A stretch of 47,361 nucleotides of DNA, from NCBI RefSeq assembly GCF_003149475.2, contig NZ_QFWV02000007.1, positions 116,953 through 164,313 of the forward strand. Reading direction: 5' to 3'. This DNA comes from Oceaniradius stylonematis (GTDB lineage Bacteria > Pseudomonadota > Alphaproteobacteria > Rhizobiales > Rhizobiaceae). The position numbers and the translations under genes were made by a program. Within the stretch, counting starts at the first letter, position 1, and every line of letters starts with the position of its first letter. Positions 10,705-19,019 of the stretch are shown in pieces. The notes below the pieces were generated by a model. The model saw only the letters and a list, made by a program, of their open reading frames with translations, ran no database searches and was not told the origin of the DNA.

Positions 10705-11538
10705 ATGAAGAAGGCACTCATTTCATCGGTCAGCGTGCTGGCGCTTCTGGCGCTTGCCGCCTGCGGCGAAGACGAGGAAGCGGCTCGCGCGTCCGCCGAA
10801 ACCGCCGTCGAGCAGGCGGCCAACGAAACCCGGGAAGCAGCAGAAGCAACGGGTGAAGCCGTTGCGGAAACCGCGCAGAATGCTGCAGATGCGGCGTCCG
10901 AGGTGGCCCAATCCGCAAGCGAAACGGCATCGCGGCTGGCGGACGACGCCACGCAGGCCGCTGAAGATGCCGCCGACACGGCCGCGCAAATGGCCGACGA
11001 TGCCGGCGAAGCGGTGCAGCAGGCAGCCGAAGATGCGGGCGCCATGGCCGGCGAAGCCGGTGACGCGCTCCGCGACGCCGCCGGCAATCTCGCCGACGCA
11101 GCAAACGAGACAGCCGAAGGCGCGGGCCAAATGCTCGAAAATGCCGCCGAAGGGGCTGGCGAAGCGCTGGAAGGCATTGCGGACACCGCACAAAATGCTC
11201 TGGCGGCGGCCGGTCTGGCCGGTCCGCTCGCCGGCACGCGCTGGGTATCGCCCGACAGCGACACGGCGTTCGTCGCCTTCGATGCCGGCACCGTCTCCGG
11301 CAATGGCGGCTGCAACACCTTCACCGGCAGCTATGAGACCGGCGAGGACGGCGCCCTGACGGTCGGCCCGCTGGCATCGACCAGGAAAGCATGCGAGGCC
11401 GAGATCATGACGGCGGAGACTGCGTTCCTTGCGGCGCTGGGCTCGGCGAGCGCTTATTCGGTCGAGGGCGACACGTTGACGCTGAACGACGCCTCGGGCA
11501 GTCAGCTCATCGCGCTCAGCCGCGCGGCGCAGAACTAA
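10705..11538 (+). CDS. META-domain (HslJ-like) lipoprotein with Ala-rich helical repeat
   Basis: The 277-residue lipoprotein has a lipobox LAAC (Cys20). Residues about 25-165 form a long Ala/Glu/Asp/Gln-rich stretch ([20 protein letters not shown] and similar units). It has a period near 11, like LEA or apolipoprotein amphipathic helices. Residues about 172-275 form a META domain: [35 protein letters not shown] and [22 protein letters not shown] proteins such as HslJ are linked to heat and novobiocin tolerance in E. coli. GAGGA lies nine bases before the ATG. The helical part could span the periplasm or coat a membrane. The stop overlaps the end of the convergent transporter gene. Confidence 0.82.
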   Translation: MKKALISSVSVLALLALAACGEDEEAARASAETAVEQAANETREAAEATGEAVAETAQNAADAASEVAQSASETASRLADDATQAAEDAADTAAQMADDAGEAVQQAAEDAGAMAGEAGDALRDAAGNLADAANETAEGAGQMLENAAEGAGEALEGIADTAQNALAAAGLAGPLAGTRWVSPDSDTAFVAFDAGTVSGNGGCNTFTGSYETGEDGALTVGPLASTRKACEAEIMTAETAFLAALGSASAYSVEGDTLTLNDASGSQLIALSRAAQN

Positions 11539-12419
11539 CCGATACGCGCGCGGCGGCCGAACCACACGGTCGCCGCAACCGCGCATGCGAAGATGAGCGT
11601 GCGCAGCGTCACGGTCTCGCCCAGAAGCCAGACTGACAGGCCGATGGTCACGAAGATCTGCATGAGCTGGATCTGACCGACGCGCGCGATCCCGCCAAGG
11701 GCAAGCCCCGCATTCCAGGCGAAAAATCCCAGAAACATCGAAAAGACGGCGTGATAGCCAAGCGCCAGCGCCGGCACCGGTTCGATGAAGGCGTATTCGG
11801 GCTCCCACAGGAACCAGGAGATCGCCAGATTGAACGGCAGGCAGGCGATCAGCACGCGGCAGATCACCTCCCAGCCCGGCATTGTCCTGGTCAGCTCCGC
11901 CATGATCACATAGCCGAGCGCGGCGGAGACCGCAGACGCCAACAGCCACAGATAGCCCGGATTGGAAAAGTCGCGCACGGCGCCGCCGTCCTGGCCGACG
12001 ACGAACCAGACGACAAGGACCGAACCCGCAACGGCCCACGCCCAGAACACGGCGCCGGGCCGTTCGGCCGTCAGGAGCGCTGCGAACATGGCAGTTGCAA
12101 GCGGCAGGATGCCCAGAACCACGCCGCCATCGCTGGCCGGTACGCTGACCATGCCGAGCGATGAAAAGGCGGGGAAGCCGAACGTGACCATCGCGCCGGC
12201 CAGGAGCAGGCGCCAACTCGGCCGGAAGAGCCGCGTACGTCCGTGGGAAAGCAGAACGATGAGGGAAAGGACGCCTGCGACCACCGCCCGCGCCGAGGCG
12301 ATGAACAGCGGGCCATAGACTTCGAGCGCAAAGACGGTGGCCGGAAGTGTCGCGCCGAAGATGACAATGCCCACCAGACCGAGCGCAAAGCCAAGCGGCA
12401 CGTTTCTGTCCTGACTCAT
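11535..12419 (-). CDS. EamA/DMT-family transporter
   Basis: The 294-residue protein has ten hydrophobic helices arranged as two EamA repeats. Repeat one is about GLVGIVIFGATLPATVFALE to AGSVLVVWFVVG; repeat two is about LWLLASAVSAALGYVIMAEL to LIFACAVAATVWFG. The end of the second repeat has the usual GE motif (WLLGETVTLRTL). Members export or import amino acids, nucleosides, drugs and other small molecules; no substrate can be read here. The ATG at 12417-12419 was chosen over an upstream TTG, with AGGCGG 16 bases before it. The gene is divergent from the TerB/J gene. Confidence 0.83.
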   Translation of the reverse strand: MSQDRNVPLGFALGLVGIVIFGATLPATVFALEVYGPLFIASARAVVAGVLSLIVLLSHGRTRLFRPSWRLLLAGAMVTFGFPAFSSLGMVSVPASDGGVVLGILPLATAMFAALLTAERPGAVFWAWAVAGSVLVVWFVVGQDGGAVRDFSNPGYLWLLASAVSAALGYVIMAELTRTMPGWEVICRVLIACLPFNLAISWFLWEPEYAFIEPVPALALGYHAVFSMFLGFFAWNAGLALGGIARVGQIQLMQIFVTIGLSVWLLGETVTLRTLIFACAVAATVWFGRRARIG

Positions 12420-12523
12420 CGCTGTGACAAACCGCCTGGGCAAAGACCAGCCGGCCTTGTGTCACGACACCGGAAGGGGCGCAACGCCCTTACATTTGCG
12501 CGGCCATTGGACTATCAGGCGGC

Positions 12524-13234
12524 ATGTCGATCTGGGTGCGCATCTCCGACTTCGTCTCCGGCACGGCGGGCCAGGCGCTCGGCGCGCTGGTGGAGCAGGT
12601 GCGCACCGTCTTCGAGGGCGATCCGGAAACCCGCGCCCGCGTTGCGTTCTCGGTCGCGATGATCGCGCTGTCGGCCAAGATGGCCAAGGCCGACGGTGTC
12701 GTCACCACCTCGGAGGTCGACGCATTCCGGGAGATCTTCGAGATCCCCGACGAGGAGGCAAAGCGCGTCGCCAGCCTCTACAATCTCGCCAAGCAGGATG
12801 TTGCGGGCTACCAGAGCTATGCCGCCCAACTGGCCGGCCTGTGCGGATCGGGCCAGCCCGATTGCCCGATGTTGCGCGACATTCTCGACGGCCTGTTCCA
12901 CATCGCCAAGGCCGATGGCGTCATCCACCAAAAAGAGCTCGAGTTCCTTGCCGACGTGGCGGCCATCTTTGCGATTTCCGACGCCGAGTTCGACCGCATC
13001 CGCGCCCGCCATGTCGATGCGGGCGACGCAGACCCCTGGCGGGTTCTGGGCATCGCGCCCGGCACGCCGTTCGACGAGGCGCGGCAACGCTATCGCGAAC
13101 TGGTCCGCGACAATCATCCCGACACGATGGCCGCGCGCGGTGTGCCGGCCGAGTTCCACGCCATCGCCCATGAGCGCGTCGCGGCGATCAATGCGGCCTG
13201 GGATGTCGTCGAACCGGAGTTGAAGCGGGCATGA
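12524..13234 (+). CDS. TerB / J-domain co-chaperone (DjlA-like)
   Basis: The 236-residue protein has a TerB-type helical domain at about residues 38-165, with two internal repeats AKADGVVTTSEVDAF and AKADGVIHQKELEFL. A C-terminal J domain follows at about 170-232 (DPWRVLGIAPGTPFDEARQRY, with the HPD motif at 198-200). The HPD stimulates the DnaK ATPase. E. coli DjlA has the same order but adds an N-terminal membrane helix, which is absent here; the N-terminus is only an amphipathic segment. The stop overlaps the start of the amidase gene by four bases (ATGA), so the pair is translationally coupled. A link to envelope stress is inferred from that pairing. Confidence 0.86.
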   Translation: MSIWVRISDFVSGTAGQALGALVEQVRTVFEGDPETRARVAFSVAMIALSAKMAKADGVVTTSEVDAFREIFEIPDEEAKRVASLYNLAKQDVAGYQSYAAQLAGLCGSGQPDCPMLRDILDGLFHIAKADGVIHQKELEFLADVAAIFAISDAEFDRIRARHVDAGDADPWRVLGIAPGTPFDEARQRYRELVRDNHPDTMAARGVPAEFHAIAHERVAAINAAWDVVEPELKRA

Positions 13235-14010
13235 GCGGGGACGCGGAGCCGACGACGTTTGCGCCTGACCATCCCGGTGCCATCGTACGCCCGTCGCCCA
13301 GTTTCGGCGAGCGCCGGGGCCGTGCGGGGCCCTCGCTGATCGTCCTGCACTATACCGGCATGGCAACCGGCGAGGCGGCGGAGAACTGGCTGTGCGCGCC
13401 CGAAAGCGAGGTGTCCAGCCACTACCTCGTGCATGAGGATGGCCGCATCGTGCAGATGGTCCGCGAGCAGGATCGCGCCTGGCACGCCGGCCGCTCGTTC
13501 TGGAAGGGCACCACCGATGTCAATTCGGCATCGGTCGGCATCGAGATCGTCAATGGCGGCCACGATTTCGGCCTGCCCGATTTTCCCGGCGTTCAGATCG
13601 CAGCGGTGATCGCGCTGACCCAAGATATCATGGCACGCCATGGCATGGGCAGGGATGTGGTGGTCGCCCATTCCGATGTGGCGCCGGGCCGCAAGCGCGA
13701 TCCTGGCGAACGGTTTCCCTGGAATGGCTTGGCCGAGCGCGGCGTTGCACTCCATGTCGAGCCGGTACCGGTCGGCGGCGGCCGCTTTCTGGCTCCCGGA
13801 GACACGGGTGAGCCTGTCGCGGCGCTGCAGTCCATGCTGGCGCTCTACGGCTTTGATGCAAACGCCGACGGCGTCTTCGGCGAGGCGACACGCATCCAGG
13901 TCGAGGCGTTCCAGCGCCGGCACCGCCCGGCACAGGTCGATGGCATTGCCGACATGTCGACCATCGAGACGCTGAACCGCCTCTTGCGACTCTATCCGTC
14001 ATTCTCTTGA
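13231..14010 (+). CDS. N-acetylmuramoyl-L-alanine amidase (Amidase_2 + PG-binding)
   Basis: The 259-residue zinc amidase cuts the lactyl-amide link between muramic acid and the stem peptide. The Amidase_2 domain (about residues 20-175) shows LIVLHYTGM (His40), SVGIEIVNGG (Glu105), VVAHSDVAPGRKRDPG (His147 and Asp157). These are the zinc and catalytic residues of AmiD/AmpD enzymes. A peptidoglycan-binding_1 domain follows at about 190-255 (PVAALQSMLALYGFDANADG). No signal peptide is visible at the N-terminus, which resembles AmpD, but the PG-binding domain resembles AmiD. It may act on cytoplasmic anhydro-muropeptides or be exported by an unseen route. It overlaps the TerB/J gene by four bases. 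Confidence 0.87.
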   Translation: MSGDAEPTTFAPDHPGAIVRPSPSFGERRGRAGPSLIVLHYTGMATGEAAENWLCAPESEVSSHYLVHEDGRIVQMVREQDRAWHAGRSFWKGTTDVNSASVGIEIVNGGHDFGLPDFPGVQIAAVIALTQDIMARHGMGRDVVVAHSDVAPGRKRDPGERFPWNGLAERGVALHVEPVPVGGGRFLAPGDTGEPVAALQSMLALYGFDANADGVFGEATRIQVEAFQRRHRPAQVDGIADMSTIETLNRLLRLYPSFS

Positions 14011-14127
14011 CGGACATCGGCGCGCGGATTGTTACCGCCTGTCGCGCAGATTGAATTGCTGCGGCGCACAAGTGCCGCATTCGCCAAGTCTGTCGCCCGT
14101 CAAACAGAAATAGACGGGATTTTTTCC

Positions 14128-14694
14128 ATGAATGCAAAGATCGTGGGCCTTTTTGGCCTGATGGTGACGCTCGCCCTCGTTTCGGGCTGCGAGACAACGA
14201 CGGTGCTCGACGGATCTGGGAGCGGCGATGAAGGCGCCGCCGGCACAGCCTCGATCGAGACGCCCGGGACGACCACGCTGGCGCTGCGCGCAGACAATCC
14301 GGTCACCGCGGCCGTGGCTGACGATCGCCCCTTCGCCGCGCTGATCGCCACGCATGCGGCGGCCAACGACGTGCCCGTCGATCTGGCCCATGCGGTGGTC
14401 TATTCGGAAAGCAGCTACCGACCGAACGCGCGCGGCGCGGCCGGCGAGATCGGCCTGATGCAAATCCGCCTCGGCACGGCGCGCATGCTCGGCTACACCG
14501 GTTCGGCCAAGGGGCTCTATGATCCCGAAACCAACATCCGCTACGGCATGAAATATCTTGGCGGCGCGCACGACCTGGCCGGCGGCTCCACCTGCGGCAC
14601 GATCCTGCGCTACAATGCCGGCCATGCGGCGCGGCGGATGAATCCGGTCTCCCAGCGCTATTGCAACAAGGTGGCCCGCCTGCTGGACAATTAA
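14128..14694 (+). CDS. Lytic transglycosylase lipoprotein (SLT domain)
   Basis: The 188-residue protein starts at the ATG at 14128, giving a signal peptide with lipobox VSGC (Cys21). A low-complexity linker (GSGSGDEGAAGTAS) leads to an SLT domain from about residue 68. The catalytic Glu94 lies in AVVYSESSYRPNARGAAG, followed by GLMQIRLGTARMLGY, typical of family 1 lytic transglycosylases. Later come YDPETNIRYGMKYLGG and LRYNAGH. The enzyme cleaves the glycan strand to 1,6-anhydromuramyl products. At about 115 residues the domain is of normal size. It lies 117 bases after the amidase, in the same direction; shared function is likely and a shared transcript is possible. Confidence 0.87.
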   Translation: MNAKIVGLFGLMVTLALVSGCETTTVLDGSGSGDEGAAGTASIETPGTTTLALRADNPVTAAVADDRPFAALIATHAAANDVPVDLAHAVVYSESSYRPNARGAAGEIGLMQIRLGTARMLGYTGSAKGLYDPETNIRYGMKYLGGAHDLAGGSTCGTILRYNAGHAARRMNPVSQRYCNKVARLLDN

Positions 14695-14927
14695 AGGGAT
14701 TTCGACGCTCGCCGCGCAGCAGCCGCCCAGGCGCCGGTACCGCAGCGTAAGCGGACGCTAACTCTTTGATGTCTCTTGATCTTTGCTTGCGCGGCGCATG
14801 TCTTGGCCGGCGAACGATCGGCAAATTCGATCCGCACAGCCGGCGGCTCCATTGATTTGGCGGGCCGCCGCCTAGCTATCCCAAGAAGGGTGCGCCGCCG
14901 GCGGCCCGGGCCATCGGGAGATCGATC

Positions 14928-15236
14928 ATGGGTGTGTTGCGGGTGATGATTGCCGGGCTCGGCATCGGCTTTTTCGGACTGATCGTCTGGGCGTCTTTCG
15001 CCGCCGATTTCTGGGCGTCGTTCGATGCGATCGCCGCCGATCCATGGGGGCTGGTCACGCTCGCCGATCTCTATCTCGGTTTCGTCCTGACGGCGGTCGT
15101 GATCGCCGGCTTCGAGCGGGGTTTCCGCGCGGTGCTGTGGATCGTTCCCCTGCCGTTTCTGGGCAATGTGTGGGCCGTCATCTGGTTCGTGGTCCGGCTC
15201 CCCGAACTGTACCGCCGGCTCGTCCGCGCGCCCTGA
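14928..15236 (+). CDS. Small hypothetical membrane protein (102 residues, DUF1475-like)
   Basis: The product has three hydrophobic helices: about residues 5-28 (VMIAGLGIGFFGLIVWASFA), 45-64 (DLYLGFVLTAVVIAGFERGF) and 66-90 (VLWIVPLPFLGNVWAVIWFV). The DPWGLVTLADLYLGF segment and the GN in the third helix resemble DUF1475 proteins, as I recall that family. That match is from memory and unverified. No function is known. The 233 bases before it, after the transglycosylase gene, hold no gene I can support. The gene stands alone and points towards the response regulator. Confidence 0.62.
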   Translation: MGVLRVMIAGLGIGFFGLIVWASFAADFWASFDAIAADPWGLVTLADLYLGFVLTAVVIAGFERGFRAVLWIVPLPFLGNVWAVIWFVVRLPELYRRLVRAP

Positions 15237-15348
15237 CGGGCCGACTTGACGGCGGCACCGTCCATACGTCTAATTGACGCGGCGTTTGTCGCGCGAGTCA
15301 GAACATGGACCCTTGGACGAACGCGGCAGTCGTTCGGGGAGGGCGGTA

Positions 15349-16032
15349 ATGACAACGAAAATTTGCATAGCGGACGACCATCCATTGTTCCGAGATGCGA
15401 TCAAATCGGCGCTGATGGGCCATATCAATGGCGGCCCGGCAACCACCGAGATGATCGAGGCGGGTGATTTCAACGAGGCAATCGCCGTCCTGGACCGGGA
15501 GACCGATCTCGATCTTCTGCTGCTCGACCTGACGATGCCCGGCGCCAGCGGGCTCTCGGCTCTGGTCGCGGTGCGCGCTTCTTATCCGGCAGTGCCGGTC
15601 GTTGTCGTGTCGGCGAGTGACGATCCCTCTACCGTACGCCGCGCGCTCGATCTTGGCGCCTCGGGCTTCATCTCCAAATCGGCCACCACAGAGGCCATCC
15701 GGTCCAGCGTCCAGACCGTTATCGACGGCGGGGTCGCGATGCCGGAAGGCATCGACCTTGGCAGCGAACACGATCCCGAGGTCGAGGACCTGATCGGCCG
15801 CATCCGAACGCTTACGCCGCAACAGGCGCGCGTGCTCGGCATGCTGGCCGAGGGACTGCTCAACAAGCAGATCGCCTATGAGCTCGGCGTCTCCGAAGCG
15901 ACCATCAAGGCGCATGTGTCCGCGGTTCTGCAAAAGCTCAATGTCGACAGCCGCACGCAGGCCGTGATCCGCCTGTCGAAGATCGGCAGCGACATGCTGC
16001 GCGGCGACGAAGGCGGTGCCGCACCGGCCTGA
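15349..16032 (+). CDS. LuxR/NarL-type response regulator (CrbR/ErdR-like)
   Basis: The 227-residue protein has a receiver domain with Asp9-Asp10, phospho-acceptor Asp60 (LLLLDLTMPGASG), Ser88 and Lys110. A LuxR-type helix-turn-helix follows at about residues 155-215 (LTPQQARVLGMLAEGLLNKQIAYELGVSEATIKAHV). Its likely kinase is the symporter-fused hybrid sensor at 19020-22526, as in the CrbS/CrbR (MxtR/ErdR) systems that switch on acetyl-CoA synthetase for acetate use. That pairing is inferred from family and proximity. The ATG at 15349 follows GAGGGCGG; an earlier in-frame ATG at 15274 lacks a ribosome site. It ends 24 bases from the convergent parC. Confidence 0.84.
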   Translation: MTTKICIADDHPLFRDAIKSALMGHINGGPATTEMIEAGDFNEAIAVLDRETDLDLLLLDLTMPGASGLSALVAVRASYPAVPVVVVSASDDPSTVRRALDLGASGFISKSATTEAIRSSVQTVIDGGVAMPEGIDLGSEHDPEVEDLIGRIRTLTPQQARVLGMLAEGLLNKQIAYELGVSEATIKAHVSAVLQKLNVDSRTQAVIRLSKIGSDMLRGDEGGAAPA

Positions 16033-16056
16033 CCGGCTTCAGCGGGAAGGCATGGT

Positions 16057-18330
16057 TCAGCCGAACGTGCCCGTGCGCGGAAAGCCCTTGGGCACCATGC
16101 GCCCGGCGCCGGCGCGCACGCCCATCCACTCGGACAGCTCTTCCTTTGTCCGCGTGAAGGTGCGGCCGGAACTGTCCTGCCAGGTCAGGCCGTCTTCGAT
16201 GGCGAACACCTTGGCGTCCTTTATGCCGCCATCCTTGTAGCGCTGCAGGCGGACACCCTTGCCGCGGCCCATCTCGGGCACCTGGTCGAGCGGGAAGACC
16301 AGAAGCTTGCGGTTTTCGCCGACGACGGCCACATGGTCCGGCGTTGCGCCGTCGCCGGCCTCGACGAAGCGACACAGCACCGCCTCGTCCGGCATCTTGA
16401 CGTTCATGACCTGCTTGCCCTTGCGGGTGTTGGCCGAAACCTCGCTCTCGCCGACGATGAAACCGTTGCCCGCCGATGAGGCGACCAGCAATTTGCGCCC
16501 CGGCCTGTGCACGAAAGCGGTCACGATGTCCGCATCATTGTCCATGTCGACCATCAGCCGGATCGGTTCGCCATGGCCGCGACCGCCGGGCAATTTGTCG
16601 ACGCCGATCGTGTAGAACTTGCCGGTCGTCGTGAAGACCAGCAGCTTGTCGGTCGTGTGCGCGGGAAAGGCGGTTCTGAGCTGGTCGCCTTCCTTGAAGG
16701 TCAGCCCGTCATAGTCGGAAAGGTGACCTTTCATCGCCCGCAGCCAGCCCTTGTCCGAGACGACGACGGTGACCGGTTCCTTTTCGATCATCGCCTGCTG
16801 GACCGCTTGCAGATCGATCTCCTGCGCCTCGCTGAAGTCCGTCCGGCGCGCCCCCAGTTCGGTGTCCTTGCCGAACCTGTCGCGCACTTTGCCGATCTCC
16901 CAGCCGACGGTCTTCCACTGGGCGTCCTCGGACGCGAGCAGCCGCTCGATCTGGTCCTTTTCCTCGGTCAACTGGTCGAACTCCTTGCGGATCTCGACCT
17001 CCTCGAGCTTGTTGAGGGCCCGCAGGCGCAGATTGAGGATCGCGTCCGCCTGTACCTCGGTCAGCTCGAACGTCTTGATCAGTTCCTTCTTCGGCTCGTC
17101 CTCGAAGCGGACAATGCGGATCACCTCGTCAAGGTTCAGATAGGCGATGAGGAAACCCGACAGCACTTCCAGCCGCTTTTCGATGTTGGCCAGCCTGTGC
17201 CTGGAGCGACGGATGAGCACATCGCGCCGGTGATCGAGCCATTCGCGCAGCACGTCGCGCAAGTTCATCACCTTGGGCACGATGCCGCCCGACAGGACGT
17301 TCATATTCAGCGGCTGACGGCTTTCCAGATCGGTCAGCTTGAACAGCGATTCCATCAAAAGGTCCGGATCGACCGCGCGCGATTTCGGTTCGAGCACGAT
17401 GCGCACGTCTTCGGCGCTCTCGTCGCGCACATCGTCGAGCAGCGGCACCTTCCGGGCGATCAGCAGTTCGGCGATCTTCTCGATCAGCTTCGACTTCTGG
17501 ACCTGGTAGGGGATCTCGGTGACGATGATGCGGTAGCCGCCGCGCCCGGTCTCCTCCTTGTGCCAGCGTGCGCGCACCCGAAAGCCCCCGCGCCCGGTCC
17601 TGTAGGCTTCCAGGATCTGGTCGCGCGGCTCGACGATGATGCCGCCGGTCGGAAGGTCGGGCCCCGGCACGAACTCGACCAGCTTTTCGATCGTCGCGTT
17701 GGGGAACTTGATCAGGTGCAGCGCCGCCTCGCACAGTTCGGCGGCATTGTGCGGCGGAATGGCCGTCGCCATGCCGACCGCGATGCCCGACGAGCCGTTG
17801 GCCAGAAGGTTCGGGAACGCGCCCGGCAGGACGACCGGTTCCTCGTCTTCCTCATTGTAGTTGGGACGGAAATCGACGGAGTCCTCGGTGATACCGTCCA
17901 GCAGCAGCGTGCCGACCTCCGTCATCCGCGCTTCGGTGTAGCGGTAGGCGGCGGCGTTGTCCCCGTCGATATTGCCGAAATTGCCTTGGCCGTCGACCAG
18001 CGGGTAGCGCACCGAGAAGTCCTGGGCGAGCCGCACCAGCGCGTCATAGATGGCCTGGTCGCCATGCGGATGGAAGTTGCCCATCACATCGCCGACGATC
18101 TTGGCGCACTTGCGATAGGCGCTCTGCGGATCGAGCTTCAAAAGCCGCATCACGTAGAGGATGCGCCGGTGGACCGGCTTCATGCCGTCGCGCGCATCGG
18201 GCAGGGCCCGGTGCATGATCGTCGACAGCGCATAGGCGAGATAACGCTCCTCGAGCGCCGACTTCAGATCGACGGGCTCGATTTCGCGGCCGGGTTCATC
18301 GCCGCCGGGCGGCTGGACGGGTTTTGACAT
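16057..18330 (-). CDS. parC: DNA topoisomerase IV subunit A
   Basis: The 757-residue ParC, with ParE, unlinks replicated chromosomes. The N-terminal breakage-reunion domain has [20 protein letters not shown] and the active-site tyrosine Tyr131 ([11 protein letters not shown]). Length and the short C-terminal beta-propeller ([17 protein letters not shown] and similar blades) fit ParC better than GyrA, which is longer and carries the GyrA box. The residue aligned with E. coli ParC Ser80, a quinolone hot spot, is Gln92 ([12 protein letters not shown]) and the Glu84 equivalent is Asp96. It is downstream of mscL on the same strand, behind a terminator, so it is probably transcribed alone. Confidence 0.95.
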   Translation of the reverse strand: MSKPVQPPGGDEPGREIEPVDLKSALEERYLAYALSTIMHRALPDARDGMKPVHRRILYVMRLLKLDPQSAYRKCAKIVGDVMGNFHPHGDQAIYDALVRLAQDFSVRYPLVDGQGNFGNIDGDNAAAYRYTEARMTEVGTLLLDGITEDSVDFRPNYNEEDEEPVVLPGAFPNLLANGSSGIAVGMATAIPPHNAAELCEAALHLIKFPNATIEKLVEFVPGPDLPTGGIIVEPRDQILEAYRTGRGGFRVRARWHKEETGRGGYRIIVTEIPYQVQKSKLIEKIAELLIARKVPLLDDVRDESAEDVRIVLEPKSRAVDPDLLMESLFKLTDLESRQPLNMNVLSGGIVPKVMNLRDVLREWLDHRRDVLIRRSRHRLANIEKRLEVLSGFLIAYLNLDEVIRIVRFEDEPKKELIKTFELTEVQADAILNLRLRALNKLEEVEIRKEFDQLTEEKDQIERLLASEDAQWKTVGWEIGKVRDRFGKDTELGARRTDFSEAQEIDLQAVQQAMIEKEPVTVVVSDKGWLRAMKGHLSDYDGLTFKEGDQLRTAFPAHTTDKLLVFTTTGKFYTIGVDKLPGGRGHGEPIRLMVDMDNDADIVTAFVHRPGRKLLVASSAGNGFIVGESEVSANTRKGKQVMNVKMPDEAVLCRFVEAGDGATPDHVAVVGENRKLLVFPLDQVPEMGRGKGVRLQRYKDGGIKDAKVFAIEDGLTWQDSSGRTFTRTKEELSEWMGVRAGAGRMVPKGFPRTGTFG

Positions 18331-18374
18331 GGATTTTGCCTACCGGCTCGGGCGATTCGCGGCAAGCCGACATG

Positions 18375-18401
18375 AAAAAGCCCCGCGCAGGGCAGGGCTT
18401 T
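18375..18401 (-). terminator. Rho-independent terminator of mscL
   Basis: On the minus strand AAAGCCC pairs with GGGCTTT around a loop of about 12 bases and is followed by TT. It starts 22 bases after the mscL stop and lies upstream of parC, separating the two. Confidence 0.78.
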
Positions 18402-18422
18402 CAGCAAACGATGCCGTTCCGG

Positions 18423-18839
18423 TCACTTCTTGAGAAGGTCGCGAATCTCGGTCAGCAGGACGACGTCCTCGGCCGGCGCGGGCGGTGCCGCTTCGGCTTC
18501 TTCTTCCTGCGAGCGTTTCATCTTGTTCACGGCGCGCACCATCAGGAAGATGATGAAGGCCAGGATGACGAAATTGATCACCGCCGTGATGAAGGCGCCA
18601 TAGGCGAGCACGGCGCCCTGTTCCTTGGCGGCCTCCAGCGATGTGGCTGTTACTTCCGGCGCGAGCGCGACGAAGTAGTTGGAGAAATCCAGCCCGCCGA
18701 AAATCGCGCCGACGATCGGCATGATGACGTCGCCGGTCAGCGACGTGACGATTGCGCCGAACGCGGCACCGATGATCACGCCGACGGCGAGATCCATGAC
18801 ATTGCCCTTGGCAATGAACTCCTGAAATTCCTTGAGCAT
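18423..18839 (-). CDS. mscL: Large-conductance mechanosensitive channel
   Basis: The 138-residue protein has the MscL layout. An amphipathic N-terminus ([20 protein letters not shown]) leads into TM1 ([20 protein letters not shown]) with the gate-lining glycines and alanines. A periplasmic loop and TM2 follow ([20 protein letters not shown]). The tail is an acidic, Ala/Pro-rich cytoplasmic helix ending [11 protein letters not shown]. The channel is a homopentamer that opens under membrane tension to release solutes after osmotic downshock. The ATG at 18839 follows AAGGGGGCG. A longer upstream frame has no ribosome site and no MscL similarity. Confidence 0.95.
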   Translation of the reverse strand: MLKEFQEFIAKGNVMDLAVGVIIGAAFGAIVTSLTGDVIMPIVGAIFGGLDFSNYFVALAPEVTATSLEAAKEQGAVLAYGAFITAVINFVILAFIIFLMVRAVNKMKRSQEEEAEAAPPAPAEDVVLLTEIRDLLKK

Positions 18840-19019
18840 GTGCGCCCCCTTTTTTTGGTCTGCTCGAACGTGCGCGTCGGCGGACCAGTGCCGTCCCGCG
18901 CCGGCGGGTCCATACACCATGGCGTCCGATTGTGAAACGCATTATCGTCCGACCGTTGCGGCCGCCTGTTAGACAAGCCGGGTCGGCTCTGCTTGAATGC
19001 CGCAAGCGGGGAGTATCGC

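Noticed and set aside
14825-14845. A TTCGATCC stretch resembling a tRNA T-loop.
   Set aside because: There is no matching T-stem, anticodon arm or acceptor stem around it.
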